The notes under the pieces are model-generated. The model searched no databases, was not told where the DNA came from, and saw nothing but the letters and a program-made list of their open reading frames with translations. Positions 17,494 to 24,973 of a stretch of DNA of 64,000 bases are shown here, one piece after another. This DNA comes from Coriobacteriaceae bacterium AM113-163. Lineage in GTDB: Bacteria > Actinomycetota > Coriobacteriia > Coriobacteriales > Coriobacteriaceae. Made by a program: the position numbers and the translations under genes. Location: contig JAQDWB010000002.1 in assembly GCA_027673765.1 (NCBI GenBank), forward strand, positions 125,743 through 189,742, given 5' to 3'. Positions within the stretch are counted from its first letter, which is position 1, and every line of letters begins with the position of its first letter.

Positions 17494-18933
17494 CTACTTG
17501 GCAGCCTCGGGCTTGTAGGTGGCAAACTCGATCGCAAAGCCCACGGCGGCACCCACGAAAGAGGCAACGATAGCCCAGATCATGTGGTTGATGCCGTTAA
17601 CACCGGAGGGGTCGATGAAGGACAGCCAGTTGAAGACGCCCAGACCACCGGACATGTACACCACGGCGCCGGAGAGACCAATGATGAGGCCGCCCACAGC
17701 AGAACCGATGCTGGCGTTGATGAAGGCCTTCTTATCGGGCAGGGCGACACCGTAGATAGCGGGCTCGGTGACACCAAAGAAGAAGGCGGAGATCATGGCC
17801 GGCAGCGCGATACCGCGGAACTTCTCGTCCTTGTTCTTGAGATACATGGCGAAGAGCACGGCGCCCAGCGAGAAGGAGTGGGCGATAACGGAGCCCAGGA
17901 TGTAGTCGTGGCCCAGAGTGGACAGGTTGACCAGCGCGATGGGCACGAGCGACCAGTGGAAGCCAAAGATGACCAGGCACATCCAGAAGGCACCGACGAG
18001 GGTGCAGCCCAGGAGGGAGCCGATCATGGGCAGGCCAAACAGCAGCGCGAAGAACTCACCAAGCAGGTTGGTGATGAGCGTGGCGATGGGGCCAATGACC
18101 AGATAGCCAAGGGTGACGGTAACGGTGACGACGATCAGCGGGGTGAAGAACATCTTCATAGAAGCGGGCATCCACTTCTTAACCCAGTGCTCGAGGGTGG
18201 AGCCAAACCAGACCATGAGCAGGATGGGGATAACGGAGCTGGTGTAACCCGAGGCAGGCATGATGAGCGGCAGGCCCAGGAACGTGGTGTACCAAGAGAA
18301 GGTGCCAGCAAAGCCGAGCTCGACGGAGCCGACAACCTCGCCCGAGGTCAGGGCAACCATGGTGGGATACACCAGGGCAAAGGCGATGGCCATGCCGTTG
18401 AACTCGCTCATCTTGAACTTCTTGGCCGCGGTAAAGCCAAGCACCACGGGCAGGAAGTAGAACATGCCGTCAGCGACGGTGTAGAGCAGCGTGTAGGCGC
18501 CGTCGTTGGCAAAGCTCGGGACCAGGAAGGTAGCGAGCGCCAGCAGGCCCTTCATGATACCGGCAGCGGCGAAGGTGCCGAGCATGGGGGCGAAGATGCC
18601 CGAGATGAGGTCGATGATCACATCGGTAACGCCCTTGGGAGCGGCATCGTCGTCATCGGCGTCGACGGCGCCGCCGTCGCTAAAACCGCCGGCCTTGAGA
18701 ACGGCGTCGTAGACGTCCTCGACGATGTTGCCCACAACAACCTGGTACTGGCCGTTGGCGTGCATGACCTTGATGACGTTGGGCAGCTCGGAGATTGCCT
18801 CGTCATTGGCCTTCGACTCGTCCTTGAGCTTAAAACGAACACGGGTAATGCAGTGTGCGACGCATTTGACGTTGGACTTGCCGCCAACCAGCTCTACGAT
18901 CTGGGCAGCAAGATCGTCGTATTTACCTGCCAT
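17494..18933 (-). CDS. PTS beta-glucoside-type EIIBC component
   Basis: A 479-aa permease that imports and phosphorylates a beta-glucoside or related sugar. The EIIB domain (about 1-90) has the phosphorylated Cys in VAHCITRVRF. An EIIC domain with about ten membrane segments follows and ends near GFAIEFATYK. No EIIA domain is fused, so a separate EIIA-Glc must serve it. GAGAGG lies before ATG 18933, and an ATG seven codons upstream is less likely. It follows the antiterminator gene, as in bgl operons, with a RAT-like structure in the gap. Confidence 0.92.
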   Translation of the reverse strand: MAGKYDDLAAQIVELVGGKSNVKCVAHCITRVRFKLKDESKANDEAISELPNVIKVMHANGQYQVVVGNIVEDVYDAVLKAGGFSDGGAVDADDDDAAPKGVTDVIIDLISGIFAPMLGTFAAAGIMKGLLALATFLVPSFANDGAYTLLYTVADGMFYFLPVVLGFTAAKKFKMSEFNGMAIAFALVYPTMVALTSGEVVGSVELGFAGTFSWYTTFLGLPLIMPASGYTSSVIPILLMVWFGSTLEHWVKKWMPASMKMFFTPLIVVTVTVTLGYLVIGPIATLITNLLGEFFALLFGLPMIGSLLGCTLVGAFWMCLVIFGFHWSLVPIALVNLSTLGHDYILGSVIAHSFSLGAVLFAMYLKNKDEKFRGIALPAMISAFFFGVTEPAIYGVALPDKKAFINASIGSAVGGLIIGLSGAVVYMSGGLGVFNWLSFIDPSGVNGINHMIWAIVASFVGAAVGFAIEFATYKPEAAK

Positions 18934-18962
18934 GATCTGTCCTCTCTTTTCCAAATTTCGAC

Positions 18963-19010
18963 AAAAATATCCCCTACCGCGAGCCGGTACCTTGCCCGCA
19001 GTTAGAAACC
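18963..19010 (-). promoter_or_regulatory. Candidate second antiterminator target overlapping a weak terminator
   Basis: On the minus strand GGTTTCTAACTG..GGGCAAGG (19010-18988) partly resembles the RAT targets of BglG/LicT proteins. Its 3' end merges with a short stem TACCG/CGGTA (18975-18989) followed by ATATTTTTG. Overlap of target and terminator just before the PTS gene is the known bgl arrangement. The match is incomplete, so this is tentative. Confidence 0.4.
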
Positions 19011-19051
19011 AAAAAGAATTGTTGCGATTGCCGCCGGGCTGGCGGCTTTAC

Positions 19052-19897
19052 TCACTCGGTCTGCGAAGCCGATCGCAGACGGTTGATATGCATCATCAGA
19101 TACAAGAGCTCCTCATCCGAGCAGCTCTGCTTGAACTCTTTCTCGAACACGCGGTTGATGGCGTACGCACACTGGTAGGCCTCGGGAAAATCGCGGGCGG
19201 CCTGCATAAACAGTGAGGAGTTCTCGGTCTGCGTGCAGCTGCCCTTAACAAGGCGGCGAACCAAAAAGCGCAGGTGCGCAAGAAAGCGAATGTAGCAGTA
19301 CGACGCCGTGTCGAGCGAGCAGCCGAGCTGCTTTTCCACGGAATGGGTTACCTCGTCAAGCACGCGGGTGCTCTTCATGATGAAGTCCATGTCCTTGGCG
19401 CGGCCCATGCCGTCGACCTCGGCGTTAACGATGTGGAGCGCGATGCTCGTGGCCTCGTTCTGACCCAGCTTGGCGCCGGTGTGCTTTTGCACGATGGCGA
19501 GCGCGGCCTGACCGATTTCGAGCTCACGCGGGTAGATGAAAGCCACCTCATGCTCGAGCGGGTTGGGAGCGCTGATCTGGTCGTCATCGCGCTGAACGGC
19601 AAACTGCAGGTGATCTGCCAGGATAAAGGGCAGGCCACCGGACAGCTTGCAACCAAGCTGCTGGGATGCGAAGCAGGCAATGTCGCTTGCCGCGAGCAGA
19701 ACGTCGTCGGGAAGTGTGCCGACCATATCCTGCAGGCTCTCGGGAACGTTATAGAATTTGCGCTGGATGAGCGACTCATCGGCAAGCTCGTAGGGCATCT
19801 CGTGAAAACCGATGCCCTTGCCAAAGACAACAACCTCTCGGCCGTCATCGCTGGCGGCGAGAGCAACGTTATTGTTGATCTTCTTTAAAATGAGCAT
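19052..19897 (-). CDS. licT: BglG/LicT-family transcriptional antiterminator
   Basis: A 281-aa protein with the N-terminal CAT RNA-binding domain (about 1-58, MLILKKINNNVALAASDDGREVV) and two PRD domains. The four regulatory histidines fall at 96, 155, 208 and 270, as expected for phosphorylation by HPr and the PTS EII. When its sugar is present it binds RAT hairpins and prevents termination. GAGGAG precedes the ATG. It is first in the row antiterminator-EIIBC-GH1, and a RAT-like hairpin lies 64 bases before its start. Confidence 0.93.
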   Translation of the reverse strand: MLILKKINNNVALAASDDGREVVVFGKGIGFHEMPYELADESLIQRKFYNVPESLQDMVGTLPDDVLLAASDIACFASQQLGCKLSGGLPFILADHLQFAVQRDDDQISAPNPLEHEVAFIYPRELEIGQAALAIVQKHTGAKLGQNEATSIALHIVNAEVDGMGRAKDMDFIMKSTRVLDEVTHSVEKQLGCSLDTASYCYIRFLAHLRFLVRRLVKGSCTQTENSSLFMQAARDFPEAYQCAYAINRVFEKEFKQSCSDEELLYLMMHINRLRSASQTE

Positions 19898-19960
19898 GAA
19901 AAAACTCCTCGGACATCGGCGCTAGACGACGGGGCGATATTCCTCGTCTTCTATTATGCG

Positions 19961-19992
19961 CAAGTGATGCCTCCCGAGGAGTAACAAACTTG
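19961..19992 (-). promoter_or_regulatory. RAT-like antiterminator target upstream of licT
   Basis: The minus strand reads AAGTTTGTTACTCC, a TCG loop, then GGAGGCATCACTT. The outer stem CAAGT/ACTTG and inner stem CTCC/GGAG are split by the internal loops TTGTTA and GCATC. This is the layout of known RAT sites (TTGTTACT..GCAGGCAA.AC). It suggests the regulator controls its own gene, as bglG does. A clear partner terminator was not found. Confidence 0.55.
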
Positions 19993-20087
19993 TGAGCACG
20001 TGGGCGATTGTAGGATGAAACTTGCATGCAGCGTAAGCCCCATTGGTGCGAAAGTCCGCCGAACGGTAGGAAATCGCCTGTAAACGG

Positions 20088-20130
20088 CAAAACCACCACA
20101 AAGGTGCCTGGCCCCTTTGTGGTGGTTTTG
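20088..20130 (-). repeat. CCACCACAAAGG hairpin repeat, family B copy 5
   Basis: The longest copy: a perfect 16-bp stem, AAAACCACCACAAAGG (20089-20104) with its complement (20114-20129), and the loop TGCCTGGCC. It lies 16 bases after the histidine phosphatase stop and ends on the minus strand in GGTTTTGCCGTTT, so it probably ends that transcript. Confidence 0.85.
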
Positions 20131-20145
20131 GCTGATGCCCCGATG

Positions 20146-20730
20146 TTACTCGCGCGGGGTGCCGTAGGGGTTGTACAAATCTGCAAGAGCAAATGTGCCG
20201 GTAGTAGCATCAAAGTCGAGTTCGAGCACACAGCAGTTGCCAATGCGGTGCTTCATCTTGAGCGGCTCCACGCCCACGCCGCGCATGACCTGAGCCGCTG
20301 CGGCGCCATGGCTCACGCACAACACGCTCTCATGTCCAGGGCGCTGCATGAACTCGGTGATGGTCGCCATCATACGCTCGCGAAACTCGACTTCGCCCTC
20401 GCCGTCATACTGCTTGTAAAAATCGCCGTACGGCAGGCGCGGATTCAAATCCTCGCTCGCGCCCTCAAATTTGCCAAAGTTCCACTCCTTAAGGCCCTTG
20501 ACGCGCTCGTAAGGCTGACCGGGGAACGCAAGCTCAAGCGTGTCGCACGCACGCTCGGACGTCGAACTGTACGCATGGTCAAACGTAAGGCCACGCCCTC
20601 GCAGGGTCGCACCGACAGTTTTAGCCTGCTCGATTCCCAGCTCGGTGAGCGGCGAGTCACACCAGCCCTGCTTGCGACGAAGCAAGTTAAAGAGCGTTTG
20701 ACCGTGACGCATAAAGTACAGTTTTGACAT
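20146..20730 (-). CDS. Histidine phosphatase family protein
   Basis: A 194-aa enzyme of the phosphoglycerate-mutase-like superfamily. The catalytic His is in FMRHGQT, the second Arg in the YSSTSERACDT segment, and the late His in CVSHGAAA. This is the arrangement of small broad-specificity phosphatases. The substrate is not visible in the sequence. It stands alone with a family B hairpin behind it. Confidence 0.88.
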   Translation of the reverse strand: MSKLYFMRHGQTLFNLLRRKQGWCDSPLTELGIEQAKTVGATLRGRGLTFDHAYSSTSERACDTLELAFPGQPYERVKGLKEWNFGKFEGASEDLNPRLPYGDFYKQYDGEGEVEFRERMMATITEFMQRPGHESVLCVSHGAAAAQVMRGVGVEPLKMKHRIGNCCVLELDFDATTGTFALADLYNPYGTPRE

Positions 20731-20805
20731 GAGGCCTCCGTGATCGCAATCGTTTGTCAGCGATTATGACACCTTGAGCTAACTTTAAGTCAAAGCTTTT
20801 TTGCA

Positions 20806-20843
20806 AAAACCACCACAAAGATGCCTGTCCCTTTTTGGCAGGT
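20806..20843 (-). repeat. Chimeric family B / repeat C hairpin fragment
   Basis: The left half AACCACCACAAAG matches family B, but the right half CTTTTTGGCAGGTT matches the tail of repeat C (CTTATTGGCAGGTT). The full family B stem is therefore lost. The join falls in the shared motif CCTGTCCC. It looks like recombination between two repeat families. Confidence 0.55.
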
Positions 20844-20972
20844 TATGGCAGCGCAGCGAGCCGGTTCCAAGTGCCCCAGGTCGCCCCGAAAGAGGAGCGA
20901 CGCGTACTTTGGTACGCGAGCGACGGCTTGAGGGGCGAGATGGGGTGCTTGGGGCCGGCGCAGCGTCGAGCC

Positions 20973-22274
20973 TTAAAGGTGATCTTGGATCAGATCGCAG
21001 ATGGCTCGGGCGTCGTTGATGTTGATGGCTCGGGTCGCAAAGCCGGCGTCGAAGGCCTGACGTGCCAGGGCTTCGTTGCAGGCAAGGGCCAGCGTGTGAC
21101 CGTCGACCAGGTCGAGCGAGCTCTTGCCGCGCAGACGGTCGACACCGGAGCGCGCGACCACGATGTTGTCGAAGCCCTCGGTCTTGTAGCCCTCGATGAT
21201 CACCACGTCGACATCGTTGTAGCGCGACAGCAGCTCGCGCGCGGGCATCTCGTCCTCCTCGCGCGTATCGGCGTACTCCGCCCAGCGCGTGGCGCAGATG
21301 AGTCCCACATGCTTGGATCCGGCCTGGTGATGGCGCCACGTATCCTTAGCGGGCACATCGATATCAAAGCCATGATGCCCATGATGCTTGAGCGAACCCA
21401 CGCGCAGGCCGCGGCGAGTGAGCTCGGCAATGACCTTCTCGACGAGCGTGGTCTTGCCCGAGTTTTGGTAGCCGATAAACGCGATCGCGGGAACGGCCGG
21501 TGCCGGAGCTGCGGGCGCAACGGCGACGGGTGTGCCCGCGGGTGCATTGCCCGCGGCTCCCACGGCCTCAACAGTAGCGGCCTGGCGTTCGGCACGATCC
21601 CACACGCCCGAGCGACCGCCCTCCTTGTGCAACAGGCGCACGTCGACGATCTCCATGCCGCGATCGACGGCCTTGCACATGTCATAGATGGTCAGACACG
21701 CGGCACTCGCGCCGGTCAGGGCCTCCATCTCGATACCCGTCTTGCCCGTCACGCCGGCCGTAACCAGTACGTGAAAGCCAACCTGTCCGTCCGCGCGCGC
21801 CGGCGCCCAGCCTTCGGGCACGTCCTCGGCCGGCGTCCCCGCCGGAGCGATGGGCGCAATGTCGCACTTGCTCTTGGTGATGAGCAACGGATGGCACATG
21901 GGGATGATGTCGCTCGTGCGCTTGATGGCCATGATGCCCGCCACGCGCGCGCAGGCAAGCACGTCGCCCTTTTTGGCGCGGTCCTGCAGCACCATGGCTT
22001 GCGTCTCGGGATGCATGAGGATGGTGCCCTCGGCGATGGCGATACGATGGGTCTCGGCCTTGTCGGACACGTCGACCATGCGTACCTCGCCCTTGGCGTC
22101 CACGTGCGTCAGCTCGTCGCGACGGGCGTCGCGGGCGGTGTCGGTGGCAGCGCTGACAGTCGGCCGCGCGGACGCGTCGGCATCGCCAGCATTCGCCGCG
22201 GCTGAAGCTTTATGGGCAGACATCGCGGCCCTGCGAGCGGCCTTGGTGGCATCGGCGTACCTGCTCTTGGCCAT
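20973..22274 (-). CDS. moaC: MoaC-MobB fusion: cyclic pyranopterin monophosphate synthase with molybdopterin-guanine-dinucleotide adapter
   Basis: The 433-aa protein joins two molybdenum cofactor proteins. After a 60-residue Ala-rich lead, MoaC (about 65-230: MVDVSDK, IPMCHPLLIT, GIEMEALTGAS, YDMCKAVDRGM) makes the pterin precursor. An Ala/Pro linker follows, then MobB (about 270-433) with the P-loop GYQNSGKTTLVEKV and VVIIEGYK. GGAGG lies eight bases before ATG 22274, four bases after the moaA stop, so the two genes form one operon. MoaC-MobB fusions are uncommon, and both halves look intact. Confidence 0.92.
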   Translation of the reverse strand: MAKSRYADATKAARRAAMSAHKASAAANAGDADASARPTVSAATDTARDARRDELTHVDAKGEVRMVDVSDKAETHRIAIAEGTILMHPETQAMVLQDRAKKGDVLACARVAGIMAIKRTSDIIPMCHPLLITKSKCDIAPIAPAGTPAEDVPEGWAPARADGQVGFHVLVTAGVTGKTGIEMEALTGASAACLTIYDMCKAVDRGMEIVDVRLLHKEGGRSGVWDRAERQAATVEAVGAAGNAPAGTPVAVAPAAPAPAVPAIAFIGYQNSGKTTLVEKVIAELTRRGLRVGSLKHHGHHGFDIDVPAKDTWRHHQAGSKHVGLICATRWAEYADTREEDEMPARELLSRYNDVDVVIIEGYKTEGFDNIVVARSGVDRLRGKSSLDLVDGHTLALACNEALARQAFDAGFATRAININDARAICDLIQDHL

Positions 22275-22278
22275 ATGA

Positions 22279-23334
22279 TCATCCTCCGATTTGGGACATA
22301 AATCGTTGCGTGCCCTCAATTATCGCGTGTTCCTGCGGTTTGTGGGCGACGGCATCGCGCCAAATCGAAAGTACCTGCATATCATCACCACGGCGCAGGG
22401 CGTCGCGCACCGAATACTCGGCATCGCTGAACAGGCACGGGCGCACGTTGCCATCGGCCGTCAGGCGCAGACGGTTGCAGTTCGCGCAAAAATGGTTGGA
22501 CATGGCGCTAATGAAGCCGACCGTTCCCGCCGCGCCCGGAAAGTGCCAATAGCGCGCAGGGCCCGCGCCGGCAGGAGCGTCGTTGATGTCGAGCGGCTCG
22601 AGCTCGCCCAGTCCCGCCGCGGTGGCCCCGGCATTGATACGCTCCCGCAGCTCGTCGCTCGGCACGGTATCGCTCGCGTCCCACAGCTCGGGATTGAGCG
22701 CGGGCGCATGCGGGTCCACAGTGCAATGCGAGCTCGTGTGTTCGTCGCCGATGGGCATGTATTCGATAAAGCGCAGGTGGATGGGGCGGTCGAGCGTGAG
22801 CCGCGCGAGGGCCGCCACATCTTGGTTGAGTCGGCGCACGACAACGCAGTTGACCTTAACGGGCTCAAAGCCCCAAACCAGCGCCGCGTCGATGCCAGCC
22901 ATGGTCTGCTCGAGCCGACCCAGGCGCGTGATCTTTCCAAAGAGCGTAGGGTCGAGTGTGTCGAGCGAAATGTTGACGCGATTAAGCCCCGCGTCTTTGA
23001 GCTGGGGCGCCAGCTTGGGCAGCAGGGCGCCATTGGTGGTGAGCGAGATGTCCTCGATCTGCGGAATCGCGCGGATGTCGCGAATGAGCGGAATGATACG
23101 GCGGCTGACCAGCGGCTCGCCGCCCGTCAGGCGCACGCGGCGAATGCCCTCCCCCGCCACCAAGCGCACAAAGCGGGCGATTTCCTCGGCGCTGAGTAGC
23201 TCGTCGTGTGCACGGGGCGCCACGCCATCGGCCGGCATGCAGTAAATGCAGCGGAAATTGCACTTGTCGGTAACGGCAATGCGCAGGTAGTTGATATCGC
23301 GGCCAAAGCCGTCATGTTGCACGTGCCCGTCCAC
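22279..23334 (-). CDS. moaA: GTP 3',8-cyclase MoaA
   Basis: A radical SAM enzyme that converts GTP to the cyclic precursor of molybdopterin. In the 351-aa sequence Cys25, Cys29 and Cys32 (KCNFRCIYC) bind the first 4Fe-4S cluster. The C-terminal set (CANCNRLRL and a later CLF) binds the second. It ends in the Gly-Gly tail needed for activity. It is four bases before moaC-mobB, so the two first steps of the pathway are translated together. Confidence 0.96.
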   Translation of the reverse strand: MDGHVQHDGFGRDINYLRIAVTDKCNFRCIYCMPADGVAPRAHDELLSAEEIARFVRLVAGEGIRRVRLTGGEPLVSRRIIPLIRDIRAIPQIEDISLTTNGALLPKLAPQLKDAGLNRVNISLDTLDPTLFGKITRLGRLEQTMAGIDAALVWGFEPVKVNCVVVRRLNQDVAALARLTLDRPIHLRFIEYMPIGDEHTSSHCTVDPHAPALNPELWDASDTVPSDELRERINAGATAAGLGELEPLDINDAPAGAGPARYWHFPGAAGTVGFISAMSNHFCANCNRLRLTADGNVRPCLFSDAEYSVRDALRRGDDMQVLSIWRDAVAHKPQEHAIIEGTQRFMSQIGG

Positions 23335-23466
23335 GCAGCCCTCCCCTCACGCGGCGTTTTATTCTTCGGAAAACATAATACCCCACGGGAGAATCATGCC
23401 GACACCCGTACGACAGGACAGGTCGCTTCGAGCAAAACGGACTTTCCAAGCCCATCCTCAGCATAC

Positions 23467-23529
23467 AAACCATCACAACATTCGATGCTTTTCCCGTTTT
23501 TGGCAAAAAACGTCGAATGTTGTGATGGT
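23467..23529. repeat. Long hairpin repeat, family A copy 3
   Basis: A perfect 17-bp stem (23469-23485, ACCATCACAACATTCGA, and 23513-23529) around a 27-nt loop. The loop closely matches that of the copy at 24709 and differs from those at 2005 and 13813, so the family has two loop types. It lies 40 bases past the stop of gene 23570-24607. Confidence 0.85.
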
Positions 23530-23569
23530 CTGCCTGCCCACGGCATCCTGTAGAAGGACCAAAACGCCC

Positions 23570-24607
23570 CTAGAGGCCGCCGTCCCAGTGCCGAATCACG
23601 AATTCTCGCAGGTCGTTCTGACGTTTCTGGAACGCTTCGCTTCGGTCGCACTTGAGACCCATAGCGAGCGCGATGGCGTTCATCGCCCGGTGCAATTGCA
23701 GCTGATGGACAAACTGAGTCCCGGTGAGGACGATCATCCTAAAGCCCAGCGCGCTCAGTACGGTCATACGCTCCGCATCCGACGCGCTGCGCTGTTTATC
23801 AAGATGGTCCGAGCCGTTGTATTCAATCCCCGTACCGCTCGCAGGCGCATATACGTCGATCTCGAAATACCCGGCCTTTGCGAGATACTTGAACTCGCTG
23901 GGAACATCGACCCGATGGTTGAGCTCAACCTTGGCGTATCCCAGCCCTCCCTGGGAACGTTTTGCTACGACCATGATTGCGGTGGCCGTCTCCATGGGCG
24001 ACCGCGCGCCATCGTGCACGCGCTTGAGCACGGCGGCCGCGCGTATGGCCCCCTGACGAGATCGGTTCTCATTGCAATAGGCAATCAAGTCGGCAACGGT
24101 ATACCTCTGCCCCATCTCGATATAATCGCCTGTCGACAGATGATTCAAATGGTATCGGGCGCAGATTTCGTAGCCATATTCCAGCTGCTCGGGCTCGCTC
24201 ATCCACGAACCCGCTTGGACAAAGCACATGACCTCATCAACCACCAGAAGGTCCTCTGCCACCTCGATAAGATGGCCTGGAGGTACCGGCGCTCCAAACA
24301 CGTGGCACCTAAATCCAGTCGGCGTCGAGCGCTCAAAATCGAAGTTGACGAGCGTGTCGATATGATCGAGCTCTTCTCGTGGAATACCAAGCGCAACCAG
24401 ATAGTCGGTAACAATCCCGACTGCCGTTGAAGCCCTCAGCCCCTTGGCATCGAGTCCCAATTTGGGCAGGCTCGCGGTCGGCTCTGCCTCGTTAGCAAGC
24501 GAGTCCTCATCGTATAGGCTGCTTGCTCGCGAGAGCGGCTCGGACGGGCGCGCCACGTTGTGGTACAGCCAGGCAGTCTTATGGGACAGGACGATCGGCA
24601 GGTCCAT
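23570..24607 (-). CDS. Unknown protein with a Vsr/DUF559-like nuclease domain
   Basis: I do not recognise the 345-aa protein as a named gene. The last third resembles PD-(D/E)xK nucleases of the Vsr/DUF559 type: EIDVYAPASGTGIEYNGSDH, then DAERMTVLSALGFRMIVLT, with Asp and Glu where catalytic residues are expected and the usual late Arg/Thr segment. The first two thirds resemble the regulatory part of AbiEi-like proteins in other actinobacteria, but this is impressionistic. No membrane segment or signal is seen. It is flanked on both sides by family A hairpins. Possible roles are DNA repair, defence or regulation. Confidence 0.5.
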   Translation of the reverse strand: MDLPIVLSHKTAWLYHNVARPSEPLSRASSLYDEDSLANEAEPTASLPKLGLDAKGLRASTAVGIVTDYLVALGIPREELDHIDTLVNFDFERSTPTGFRCHVFGAPVPPGHLIEVAEDLLVVDEVMCFVQAGSWMSEPEQLEYGYEICARYHLNHLSTGDYIEMGQRYTVADLIAYCNENRSRQGAIRAAAVLKRVHDGARSPMETATAIMVVAKRSQGGLGYAKVELNHRVDVPSEFKYLAKAGYFEIDVYAPASGTGIEYNGSDHLDKQRSASDAERMTVLSALGFRMIVLTGTQFVHQLQLHRAMNAIALAMGLKCDRSEAFQKRQNDLREFVIRHWDGGL

Positions 24608-24708
24608 GAGCCCTCCAATGGAGTCGGATAACCAACCTTATTCCCCTGCACGCGGCTTCGCACACCTTTGTGTGCAAGAAAGCGGTTCCATCCCGTCGAG
24701 CGACAGAA

Positions 24709-24773
24709 AAACCGTCCCAACATTCGATGCTTTTTCCATTTTTGGCAAAAAACGTCGAATGTTGGGACGGTTT
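24709..24773. repeat. Long hairpin repeat, family A copy 4 (compensated arms)
   Basis: A perfect 19-bp stem, AAACCGTCCCAACATTCGA (24709-24727) with its complement (24755-24773), and a 27-nt loop. Relative to other copies the arm changed from CCATCACAAC to CCGTCCCAAC, and the opposite arm changed to match. The stem is therefore kept by paired changes. It lies upstream of gene 23570-24607, about 100 bases before its start. Confidence 0.85.
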
Positions 24774-24902
24774 GGGGTGATTTGAGATAGGCCGAGAGGT
24801 TCGAAAAGTCAGGAGCTGCCGTACTTTGTGGGGCGCGCCACCCTGCATTCAAGTAGAAATGCCTACGCACTCAACTTTTTCTCCCCGCCGCCAACACAAA
24901 CC

Positions 24903-24933
24903 TTGACTCTACAATCGTTGTAGGGTTTTCACT
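24903..24933 (+). promoter_or_regulatory. MerR-type promoter/operator of the MATE gene
   Basis: TTGACT (24903-24908) is followed by the dyad CTACAATCGTTGTAG (24909-24923) and then TTCACT (24928-24933) at a 19-base spacer. A stretched spacer filled by a dyad, with -35 TTGAC and CTCTAC..GTAGGG flanks, is the hallmark of promoters switched on by MerR-family drug sensors. No MerR gene is present beside it. Confidence 0.6.
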
Positions 24934-24973
24934 ACACTGGTACGTAAACAGACCAAGCCAGAAAGCCCCGCCC

